Assembly: GCA_030652755.1 (NCBI GenBank)
Contig: JAUSPV010000194.1
Span: forward strand, 1 to 32,414
Reading direction: 5' to 3'
Length of the DNA: 32,414 bases
From: Caulobacter sp.
Lineage (GTDB): Bacteria > Pseudomonadota > Alphaproteobacteria > Caulobacterales > Caulobacteraceae
The position numbers and the translations under genes were made by a program. Under the pieces are notes generated by a model. It ran no database searches, had not been told where the DNA came from, and saw only the letters and a list, made by a program, of their open reading frames with translations. Of the stretch, positions 19,367-26,873 are shown piece after piece; within the stretch, counting starts at the first letter, position 1, and every line of letters starts with the position of its first letter.

Positions 19367-21097
19367 ATGATCGACCGTGAGAACGATACCGCGCTGGAGA
19401 GGCTGTTCGCCCATGAACGGCTGACCGGCGCCGCGCGCTGGTTCTCGCTGCCCGGCGGGTCACATCTCTACGCGGCCGGAGAACCCTCCAACGAGCTGTA
19501 TCTGGTCAAGGCCGGCCGGCTGGGCGCGTTCCGCAAGGAAGAAGGCCAGGAGCGCCAGTTCCTGGGCGTGATCCGGCCCGGCGAGCCGGCCGGGGAGATG
19601 GCGCTGATCGCCGGGGCCCCGCACTCGGGCCAGGTCGTGGCGCTGCGCGACTCCGAGATTCTCGCCCTGTCACGCGAGGACTTCTTCGCCGCGGCCGAGG
19701 CCGATCCGGCGGTGATGACCGAGCTGGCCAGGCTGATGATCCTGCGCATGCGCCAGGCGACCGGCGCGGCGGCCAGTCACGGCGACCCCACGGTGTTCGG
19801 CTTCATTCCGGCCGACAACGGCCGCAAGATCCGGCCGCTGGTCGAGAAGATCGCGCTGTGCATCGCGCGGCTGGGTTACTCGGTGACCGTGGTCGGGGCC
19901 GAGGCGACCCACGCCCCGACCGAATGGTTCTCCAACGTCGAGGCCGACTACGACTACGTCCTCTACGCCGCCGAGTTCGGCGAGATCGCCTGGAAGCCGC
20001 TGGTCGGCCGGCAGGTGGACCGGCTGTTCCGCATCGGCCGCGGCGACCGGCCGCCGCCGACGGTGTTCGAGAGCCACGCGTCCGAACCGCTGCAGGAGCA
20101 GCAGCTGGTCGACCTGATCCTGGTCCAGAAGGCCGACTGCCGACGTCCGACCGGCTCGGCGGCCTGGCTGACCGCCACCGGCGCGGCGCGGCTGTTCCAT
20201 ATCAAGGACGGGCAGCAGGCCGACCTGGAGCGGCTGGCGCGGGTGCTGACCGGACGGTCGGTGGGACTGGTGCTGTCCGGCGGCGGCGCGCGCGCCTATG
20301 CCCACATCGGCGCCATCAAGGCCCTGCGCGAACGGAACGTGCCGGTCGACTTCGTCGGCGGCGCCTCGATGGGGGCGGTGATCGCCGCCGGGGTGGCCAT
20401 GGGCTGGGGCGAGGCGGAGATGGACAGCCGCATCCGCACCGCCTTCGTCGATTCCAGCCCGCTGGACGACATCGCCTTTCCGCTGATCGCCATGACCCTG
20501 GGCGAGAAGGTCCGCCACCGGCTTCGGGACCACTTCGACGAGGTCGACATCGCCGACCTGTGGCTGCCGTTCTTCTGCGTGTCGTCGAACCTGACCACCG
20601 GCGCCTATCACCTGCACCGGGTCGGCGTCCTGCGCACCGCCCTGCGCGCCACCATCGCCCTGCCCGGCGTCATGCCGCCGGCCATCGACGGCAATGACGT
20701 GCTGGTCGACGGCGCGATCATGAAGAACTTCCCGACCGACGTGATGCGGGCCATGCACCTGGGCCCCGTGGTGGGCGTGGACGTGACGCGGGGCCGCAGC
20801 ATCACCGCCGACGACGTCGCCCGCCCCTCCTCCGTCTGGCGCTGGATCCTGTCGGGAGACTGGCGCAAGGGTCCGCCGATCGTGGCGCTGCTGATGCGCA
20901 CCGCCACCGTCTCCACCGGCCGCGAAATCACCGCCTCGCGTCAGGCCACCGACCTGTTGATCCTGCCCAATGTCGAGGGCGTCGACCTGCGCGACTGGAA
21001 AGCCTACGACTCGACCATCGCCATGGGCCACAAGGCGGCGCTGACCTCCCTCGACGCGCTGGAGCACCCGGTGACGGAACTGCGCCGGCGGCGCTAG
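19367..21097 (+). CDS. Patatin-like phospholipase with N-terminal cyclic nucleotide-binding domain (NTE/RssA family)
   Basis: cNMP-like LYAAGEPSNELYLVKAGRLGAF...PGEPAGEMALIAGAPHSGQVVAL; patatin GLVLSGGGARAYAHIGAIKAL, GASMG, VDGAIMKNFP. Confidence 0.92.
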   Translation: MIDRENDTALERLFAHERLTGAARWFSLPGGSHLYAAGEPSNELYLVKAGRLGAFRKEEGQERQFLGVIRPGEPAGEMALIAGAPHSGQVVALRDSEILALSREDFFAAAEADPAVMTELARLMILRMRQATGAAASHGDPTVFGFIPADNGRKIRPLVEKIALCIARLGYSVTVVGAEATHAPTEWFSNVEADYDYVLYAAEFGEIAWKPLVGRQVDRLFRIGRGDRPPPTVFESHASEPLQEQQLVDLILVQKADCRRPTGSAAWLTATGAARLFHIKDGQQADLERLARVLTGRSVGLVLSGGGARAYAHIGAIKALRERNVPVDFVGGASMGAVIAAGVAMGWGEAEMDSRIRTAFVDSSPLDDIAFPLIAMTLGEKVRHRLRDHFDEVDIADLWLPFFCVSSNLTTGAYHLHRVGVLRTALRATIALPGVMPPAIDGNDVLVDGAIMKNFPTDVMRAMHLGPVVGVDVTRGRSITADDVARPSSVWRWILSGDWRKGPPIVALLMRTATVSTGREITASRQATDLLILPNVEGVDLRDWKAYDSTIAMGHKAALTSLDALEHPVTELRRRR

Positions 21098-21867
21098 CGC
21101 CGCGTCGCCACCATGAACAGGCGCGGGAACGGGAACAGGGTCACGCCGTCCTCGCGCGGCGGAAACGCCGCCGCGATCCGCGCCCGGAAGGCGTCCAGGA
21201 AGGCCTCGCGCAGGACAGGGTCGGTCAGGACGTCCAGGTAGGGGCGCAGGGCCGTGCCGCGCATCCACTCGACCACCGGATCATCCCCCTCCAGCGCGTG
21301 CAGATAGGTGGCGGTCCACAGGTCGATCTCGCCGCACAGCGGGGCCAGCCAGCCGTAGTAGTCGTCCATCGAGGGCGTAGGCCGGATCAGTCGCGCCGAC
21401 GCGGTCAGCGCGGCCCAGGGGCCGGCCTCCGCCGTCTCGCGAAGGATGCGGTGGTGCTGCGTCTCGAAGGCCATCGGCATCTGGCAGGCGAAGACTCCGC
21501 CGCGGGCGAGGCTGGCGGCGAGGCGTGGAAACAGCGCCCCGTGATCGGGCAGCCATTGCAGGGCTGCGTTGCTGAACAGCAGATCCGGCGCGACCTCCGG
21601 CGTCCAGGCCTCGACCCCGGCCAGCACCCAATTGACGTCGCCGGCGCGACGGCGGGCGGCGGCCAGCATGTCGGGGCTGGAATCGAGGCCGTGGACCCTG
21701 GCTTCCGGATGCCGGGCCGCCAGCAGCGCGGCGTGCTCGCCGGTTCCGCAGCCGAGGTCCCAGATTTCGTTGAAGTCGCGCGGCGGGATCTGGACCATCA
21801 GGTCCAGGGCGGGACGGTCGCGGTAGGTCTTGTACCGCTCGTAGACGTCGGGATCCCAACTGGGCAT
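21094..21867 (-). CDS. tam: Trans-aconitate 2-methyltransferase (SAM-dependent methyltransferase)
   Basis: WDPDVYERYKTYRDRPALDLMVQIPPRDFNEIWDLGCGTGEHAALLAARHPEARVHGLDSSPDMLAAAR...LLFSNAALQWLPDHGALFPRLAASLARGGVFACQMP. Confidence 0.88.
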   Translation of the reverse strand: MPSWDPDVYERYKTYRDRPALDLMVQIPPRDFNEIWDLGCGTGEHAALLAARHPEARVHGLDSSPDMLAAARRRAGDVNWVLAGVEAWTPEVAPDLLFSNAALQWLPDHGALFPRLAASLARGGVFACQMPMAFETQHHRILRETAEAGPWAALTASARLIRPTPSMDDYYGWLAPLCGEIDLWTATYLHALEGDDPVVEWMRGTALRPYLDVLTDPVLREAFLDAFRARIAAAFPPREDGVTLFPFPRLFMVATRR

Positions 21868-21963
21868 GAACCTCGCCTACACCTGTTTGCACCGGCCGGT
21901 CATCGTGCATTCATGCGCGACCGGTCAAAAGACAGCCACGGCTTTCACGCAAGACACAGGCTC

Positions 21964-22413
21964 ATGAAGACGATCCGCATCCTCGCCGCCCTCGCCGCCG
22001 CCGGCCTGCTCGCCGCCCCCGCCGTCGCCCAGGAGTCGCCAACCATCCAGCCGGGCTGGTGGGAAAGCACCAACACGCTGAACTTCATCATCCGGGACGT
22101 GGATCGCGAGCGTCGCTGCATCACGCCCGCCGACGTCGACAAGGTGATGTCCGGCAGGATCAACCGCCACTACACCTGCACCTACCCGGAAAAGCGGGTC
22201 GAGGGCGGCAAGATGTTCTTCAAGGGCACCTGCGTCGACAAGCGCGGGCGCCAGGTCAATGTGACGGCCACCGGGACCTATTCCCCCACCGCCTTCACCC
22301 TGAACGCCGACCTCTCGGGCAGGGTGGCCGGCGTGCCGGTCTCGGCGCGGGCCAGCACGACCGCCAAACGGCTGGGCGATGTCTGCCCGATGAAGGTCCA
22401 GAAGCTCAAGTGA
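21964..22413 (+). CDS. DUF3617 domain-containing secreted protein
   Basis: Signal peptide MKTIRILAALAAAGLLAAPAVA; PGWWESTNTLNF...RRCITPADVDK...CTYPEKRVEGGKMFFKGTC. Confidence 0.82.
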   Translation: MKTIRILAALAAAGLLAAPAVAQESPTIQPGWWESTNTLNFIIRDVDRERRCITPADVDKVMSGRINRHYTCTYPEKRVEGGKMFFKGTCVDKRGRQVNVTATGTYSPTAFTLNADLSGRVAGVPVSARASTTAKRLGDVCPMKVQKLK

Positions 22414-22463
22414 CCTGAAAAACGCACCTGACGGCAAGTTGTCGCGGCCCACGAAATCGGGGT

Positions 22464-22491
22464 TTGCGACTCGAAAAACCGGACCCATATT
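22464..22491 (+). promoter_or_regulatory. Candidate housekeeping promoter for the micro-ORF
   Basis: TTGCGA (22464-22469), 16-nt spacer, CATATT (22486-22491). Confidence 0.4.
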
Positions 22492-22527
22492 GAAGGTCCT
22501 GTTCAACAGCTGAAAGGAGGTGACCCA

Positions 22528-22599
22528 GTGTCTCATCGTATGAGCCCCCGGTCGCAACGCATGACCTGGTCTTCCGCCAAGGCGGAGGTCAGCGCCTGA
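22528..22599 (+). CDS. Candidate micro-protein VSHRMSPRSQRMTWSSAKAEVSA (23 aa)
   Basis: GTG start 7 nt after AAAGGAGGTGA (near-complete anti-SD complement GAAAGGAGGTGACCC at 22513-22527); TGA stop at 22597. Confidence 0.55.
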   Translation: MSHRMSPRSQRMTWSSAKAEVSA

Positions 22600-22641
22600 T
22601 CAGCGCATAGCGTTCACGCCGCGACCGCGGCAAGACGATGG

Positions 22642-22671
22642 AACGGCCGCCGGGGCGCCCCGGCGGCCGTT
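22642..22671. terminator. Strong bidirectional hairpin (possible terminator)
   Basis: Perfect 30-bp palindrome aacggccgccggggcgccccggcggccgtt; lacks a clear T-tract. Confidence 0.55.
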
Positions 22672-22690
22672 CGCATGTCCGGGGCTGAAC

Positions 22691-23107
22691 TCAGAAGCCC
22701 ACGCAGGCCTGGCGCTGAACCAGCATCACCGACTCCTGGCCGAAGCGCTTGCGGTAGGCGTCGCGGATAGCGTCGAGCCGGGCGTACTCGCCGTCCTCTC
22801 CCGACAGCACGATCAGCACGGCCTTCGACGGCTCGCGGATGATCACGCCGTCATCGCCGCGCCATTGTCCCGCGACCTCCGAGACGGACAGTCCGGCCGG
22901 AAAGCGCGGGGTGATCTCCTCGTCGACGAACCGCGCCCAGTCGGCGTCGGAGACACCAGGCGAGGGGCCGATGTTGCGGCCGAAGTAGAGGTCGACGGTG
23001 GTCCTCGGCGCCAGGCCCGACGGGCAGGCGGCGCGGGCGGTGTCCTCGGTGTTGATGCTGGCGCAGCCGGCGAGCAAGAAGATCAGGCCGACGAGCACCG
23101 GTCGCAT
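22691..23107 (-). CDS. DUF3574 domain-containing lipoprotein
   Basis: Lipobox LIFLLAGCAS; TTVDLYFGRNIGPSPGVSDADWARFVDEEITPRFPAGLSVSEVAGQWR. Confidence 0.83.
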   Translation of the reverse strand: MRPVLVGLIFLLAGCASINTEDTARAACPSGLAPRTTVDLYFGRNIGPSPGVSDADWARFVDEEITPRFPAGLSVSEVAGQWRGDDGVIIREPSKAVLIVLSGEDGEYARLDAIRDAYRKRFGQESVMLVQRQACVGF

Positions 23108-23108
23108 G

Positions 23109-23489
23109 TCAGCGGACCAGTTCGACGGCGACGCCGAGATTGATCCTCGCCCAGGCGCGGTCGGTGGTGAGCGCGGTCGCCCCCAACCGCGCGGCCAGGG
23201 TCAGGCAGGCTCGGTCGCCCAATGACAATCCTGCCGCCGCGGTCGCGGGTCTCAGCAGTCCCGTCTCGATCGCTTGCTCGGCGGTGAAGTCGACGACGGT
23301 GGCGCCCAGACCCGACCAAAGACCTAGGGCCTGTTGCCGGTGGAATCCCTTCTCCATCAGCTTCGTGATGACTTCGGCCACGTTTACCGCAGAGACGCAT
23401 CCGGATCCGAGATGAGCTTCGATCCTGGCGGCACCCGGCTCGTCGAGAAGAAGCGCCAGTACCGCCGAGGCGTCGAGGACGCTATTCAC
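23109..23489 (-). CDS. PIN-domain ribonuclease toxin (VapC family)
   Basis: MNSVLDASAVLALLLDEPGA...LSLGDRACLTLAARLGATALTTDRAW; conserved PIN acidic residues. Confidence 0.9.
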   Translation of the reverse strand: MNSVLDASAVLALLLDEPGAARIEAHLGSGCVSAVNVAEVITKLMEKGFHRQQALGLWSGLGATVVDFTAEQAIETGLLRPATAAAGLSLGDRACLTLAARLGATALTTDRAWARINLGVAVELVR

Positions 23490-23958
23490 GCGCCGCTTCC
23501 GCTCGTCGCTCCGCGATCAGTTCGTCGGCTAGGCTTACGCCTTCCGGCACGAGCTTGCGCAGTTCGTCCTGAATCCGACGAATATGCCGCCTCTGGGAAA
23601 CGACTTCGAACCCTTCGGCCGTCCGACGGAAAATGAGTGCATCGCCGTCGGTGAAGCCGAAGCTTTCGAGAAGCTCAGGAGGCAGTTCCACGGGCGCGGT
23701 CGCGTTGACCGGCGCGAACCACCGACCGTCGTTGAGCGGCTTGGCCCTGACCCCTCCTTCGTCGCCGGCGACTCCAAGCAGGGAGGCAGCCGTCACCTCC
23801 CCCTCGGTTGCGGCTTCGATCCGCTTGGCCAGATCCAGGGAGGGGCGGGATTTACCTTGGGCGATCCTGGAAACCTGGGCGTGAGAAGCCCCGGTCTTGC
23901 GGGCGATTTCAGCGACCGCACCGCGTTTATCCTTCGCAAGTTTGCCGAGCGCGTTCAT
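23482..23958 (-). CDS. HTH (Xre-like) + AbrB/SpoVT-domain antitoxin fusion paired with the PIN toxin
   Basis: AVAEIARKTGASHAQVSRIAQGKSRPSLDLAKRIEAAT (HTH); APVELPPELLESFGFTDGDALIFRRTAEGFEVVS (AbrB-like); tail SLADELIAERRAEAARE; 8-nt overlap with toxin ORF. Confidence 0.8.
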   Translation of the reverse strand: MNALGKLAKDKRGAVAEIARKTGASHAQVSRIAQGKSRPSLDLAKRIEAATEGEVTAASLLGVAGDEGGVRAKPLNDGRWFAPVNATAPVELPPELLESFGFTDGDALIFRRTAEGFEVVSQRRHIRRIQDELRKLVPEGVSLADELIAERRAEAARE

Positions 23959-23994
23959 TTCGAGAGGATACCACACCTTGCATGCCGCGCAAGT

Positions 23995-25152
23995 TTAGCC
24001 CCCGACCAGCTCCCGGCCGATCAGGAAGCGGCGGATCTCGTTGGTCCCCGCGCCGATGTCGTAGAGCTTGGCGTCGCGCAGGTAGCGCTCGACGGGCCAT
24101 TCCCTGGTGTAGCCCGCCCCGCCGAGCGCCTGGATAGCCTCGTTGGCGACCTTCATGGCGTTCTCGCTGGCCAGCAGGATGGCGCCGGCGGCGTCGAAGC
24201 GGGTGGTCTTGCCGGCGTCGCAGGCGCGGGCCACGGCGTAGACGTAGGCGCGGGACGAGTTCAGGGCGACGTACATGTCCGCCACCTTGCCCTGCATCAG
24301 CTGGAACGACCCGATGGCCTTGCCGAACTGCTTGCGGTCGCGGACGTAGGGCAGGACGACGTCGAGGCAGGCCTGCATGATGCCCAGCGGCCCGGCCGAG
24401 AGGACGGCGCGCTCGTAATCGAGGCCGCTCATCAGCACGCCGACGCCGCCGTTCTCCGGGCCCATGATGTTCTCCTCCGGGACCTCGCAGTCCTCGAAGA
24501 CCAGCTCGGCGGTGTCACTGCCGCGCATGCCCATCTTGTCGAGCTTCCTCGAGACGCTGAAGCCCTTCATCCCCTTCTCGATCAGGAAGGCGGTGATGCC
24601 GCGACTGCCCTCGTCCGGGCTGGTCTTGGCGTAGACGACCAGGGTGTCGGCGTGCGGCGCGTTGGTGATCCAGAACTTGGTCCCGTTCAGCACGAAGCGG
24701 TCGCCCCGGCGGTCGGCGCGCAGCTTCATGGACACCACGTCGGAGCCGGAGCCGGCCTCGCTCATGGCCAGCGATCCGACATGCTCGCCGCTGATCAGCT
24801 TGGGCAGGTAGCGGCGCTTCTGATCCGGGGTCGCCCAGCGGCGGATCTGGTTGACGCAGAGATTGGAATGGGCGCCGTAGCTGAGGCCGATCGAGGCCGA
24901 GGCCCGGCTGATCTCCTCCATGGCGATGACATGTTCGAGGTAGCCCAGGCCCAGGCCGCCGAACTCTTCCTCGACGGTGATGCCGTGCAGGCCAAGGTCG
25001 CCCATCTCGGGCCAGAGCTCGCGCGGGAAATGGTTGTCGCGGTCGATGTCGGCCGCCATCGGCGCGATGCGGTCGGCGGCGAAGCGGGCGGTGGTTTCGC
25101 GAATGGCCTCGGCGGTCTCGCCGAGGCCGAAATCCATGGACGGTCCGGTCAT
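23995..25152 (-). CDS. ivd: Acyl-CoA dehydrogenase, likely isovaleryl-CoA dehydrogenase
   Basis: [37 protein letters not shown]...[36 protein letters not shown]...[18 protein letters not shown]...[35 protein letters not shown]. Confidence 0.9.
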   Translation of the reverse strand: MTGPSMDFGLGETAEAIRETTARFAADRIAPMAADIDRDNHFPRELWPEMGDLGLHGITVEEEFGGLGLGYLEHVIAMEEISRASASIGLSYGAHSNLCVNQIRRWATPDQKRRYLPKLISGEHVGSLAMSEAGSGSDVVSMKLRADRRGDRFVLNGTKFWITNAPHADTLVVYAKTSPDEGSRGITAFLIEKGMKGFSVSRKLDKMGMRGSDTAELVFEDCEVPEENIMGPENGGVGVLMSGLDYERAVLSAGPLGIMQACLDVVLPYVRDRKQFGKAIGSFQLMQGKVADMYVALNSSRAYVYAVARACDAGKTTRFDAAGAILLASENAMKVANEAIQALGGAGYTREWPVERYLRDAKLYDIGAGTNEIRRFLIGRELVGG

Positions 25153-25281
25153 ACGGGGGGAATTAGCATGCCGAACACGGGTCGGCACGCATGATCATCG
25201 CGGGCGGGCGGACGCAACAGCGCCCCGCGGGCCGCCCGGCCCGCGGGGCGCGCCGGCTCCCCCAAGCCGGCTGCACTGACG

Positions 25282-26745
25282 TCAGGCCTGCGCCCGGTCG
25301 TCGGTCTCCACGTCGTCTTCGTCCTCATCGTCGAACGGTCCGTCGGCCAGGCCATCGAGCCAGCGCCAGGCCGCGAACCCGGCCATCACGATGCCGGTCA
25401 GGCCCGCGCCCCAGCTGATCACCAGCGGGTCCAGCAGGCCCTCGCCGCCATTGGCGTTCAGACCCCAGGCCACGCCCCCGGCGAAAAGCGCCATGCCGCC
25501 GAGGCCGAGGCCGAGTAGCGGCAGGCCCTGGATGCGGGCCGGCTCGGTCGGGGTCTCGAAGGCGAACTCGGCGTTCAGATCCGCCATCTCGTCCTCGCGG
25601 ACCAGACGACGGATGTAGTCCTCATTGACCAGCGGCCGGGTGGCGCCGCCCTGGTGGACAGGCTCGGCGAAGGTCACGTCGAACAGGCCCGGGGCCGATT
25701 CGTTGGCCGGCTCCGGCAGGTCGATGCGGAAGACGTCGTCAAAGGCGGCGTCGACCGAAACCTCGGGCGCCGGGGTCAGGGTGAAGCCGGGGTCGCCGTT
25801 GACGACCGCCAGCATCGGACCGGGCGGCGTCGGCTCGGGCTGCGGCGTCTGGACCGCGGCGACCACAGGCTCGGCGACGGCTTCTGGCTCCGGCTCGGAC
25901 ATCGGCCCGGCGATCGTGACGATCTCGCCCGTATCCTCGGCGATCGGGGAATCCGGCGCGTCTTCCTCGACGACGGGCGGCGGCGCCGGCTCCAGGTCGC
26001 CGATGGCGAACACCGGCGCTTCCGGCTCCGGCGCGGCGACGGGGTCGGGCATCAGTTGTTCAAGGGCGGCGCCCACCCCGGCCGCGGCGATTTCGGTCGC
26101 CAGCGGCGCGGTGTGCGGTTCGACGGGAGGAGCCGTCGGCCGCGGGGCGTTGGTTTCGTCGCGCTCGACCACGACCTTGTCGTCGATGGTCGAGGTCTTC
26201 AGGGCGGTCGGCGTCTCCCGCGGGCTGGCCGCGACGACGTCATAGTCGACCCGGGGGCGCAGCACCGGCGAGGGGGCCGGGATCCAGCCGTTGGCGGGGG
26301 TCAGGAACAGGGTCTTCTCGGCCGACCGGCGGCGGACCAGCGCGTCGATGACGATCCGCTCGCCCTCGAAGTCGGCCTTGCGCCACATCTCCATGGCGCA
26401 GGCGGCCTGCAGCAGCTGGCCCTCGTTGACCCGGCGCAGCACCGAGGAGCGGCGGAAGTTGTCCACGCCGACGTTGAAGGCGAAGCAGCAGAGCGCGTCG
26501 AACTGGTTCTGCGTCAGCGGCGTGTAGCTGTGCTCGTTCACCGCGTGGGCGACGTTGATCAGGTCGTACATCAGCAGGGCTTCGGCGTCGGCCTCCGACA
26601 CCTGCGCGCCCTCGCGGGCGGTCAGGGTGTGGCCGTAGCCGATCGTCCAGCGCCCATCGGGAAGCTGGGCTGCCTTGCGTCGATAGCCTTCGAACGACTT
26701 GATCAGTTCGATGGCGGCGCGTGAGACCTGGTGGCGGGATTTCAT
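25282..26745 (-). CDS. spmX: SpmX: polar GH24 muramidase-like protein with proline/acidic-rich linker and two C-terminal TM helices
   Basis: MKSRHQVSRAAIELIKSFEGYRRKAAQLPDGRWTIGYGHTLTAREGAQVSEADAEALL...LTQNQFDALCCFAFNVG; P/E/D/A-rich linker; TM segments LPLLGLGLGGMALFAGGVAWGL and WGAGLTGIVMAGFAAWRWL. Confidence 0.85.
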   Translation of the reverse strand: MKSRHQVSRAAIELIKSFEGYRRKAAQLPDGRWTIGYGHTLTAREGAQVSEADAEALLMYDLINVAHAVNEHSYTPLTQNQFDALCCFAFNVGVDNFRRSSVLRRVNEGQLLQAACAMEMWRKADFEGERIVIDALVRRRSAEKTLFLTPANGWIPAPSPVLRPRVDYDVVAASPRETPTALKTSTIDDKVVVERDETNAPRPTAPPVEPHTAPLATEIAAAGVGAALEQLMPDPVAAPEPEAPVFAIGDLEPAPPPVVEEDAPDSPIAEDTGEIVTIAGPMSEPEPEAVAEPVVAAVQTPQPEPTPPGPMLAVVNGDPGFTLTPAPEVSVDAAFDDVFRIDLPEPANESAPGLFDVTFAEPVHQGGATRPLVNEDYIRRLVREDEMADLNAEFAFETPTEPARIQGLPLLGLGLGGMALFAGGVAWGLNANGGEGLLDPLVISWGAGLTGIVMAGFAAWRWLDGLADGPFDDEDEDDVETDDRAQA

Positions 26746-26805
26746 CGGCCTGGTGACCCGGAATGAGACAAGTACGGTTGCGTTCCACCTCACTCCCGCA
26801 AGAGG

Positions 26806-26823
26806 GATGCCGAACCGGAGCTG
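26806..26823 (-). promoter_or_regulatory. Candidate sigma-54 (-24/-12) promoter for spmX
   Basis: Minus strand TCGGCATCCCTCTTGCGG: GG-N10-GC with TTGC at -12, ~60 nt upstream of the spmX ATG. Confidence 0.6.
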
Positions 26824-26873
26824 AACTCCCCCTGAACGGGAATGCCCGCGCGATCAGGGCGCCAGTTCGGCGG

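Noticed and set aside
19670-21268. 532-aa minus-strand ORF
   Set aside because: Antisense shadow of the cNMP-patatin gene
23584-25194. 536-aa plus-strand ORF
   Set aside because: Antisense shadow of ivd and the antitoxin gene
25282-26745. Prophage endolysin / phage remnant
   Set aside because: The GH24 domain belongs to an SpmX-like protein with linker and two TM helices; no neighbouring phage genes
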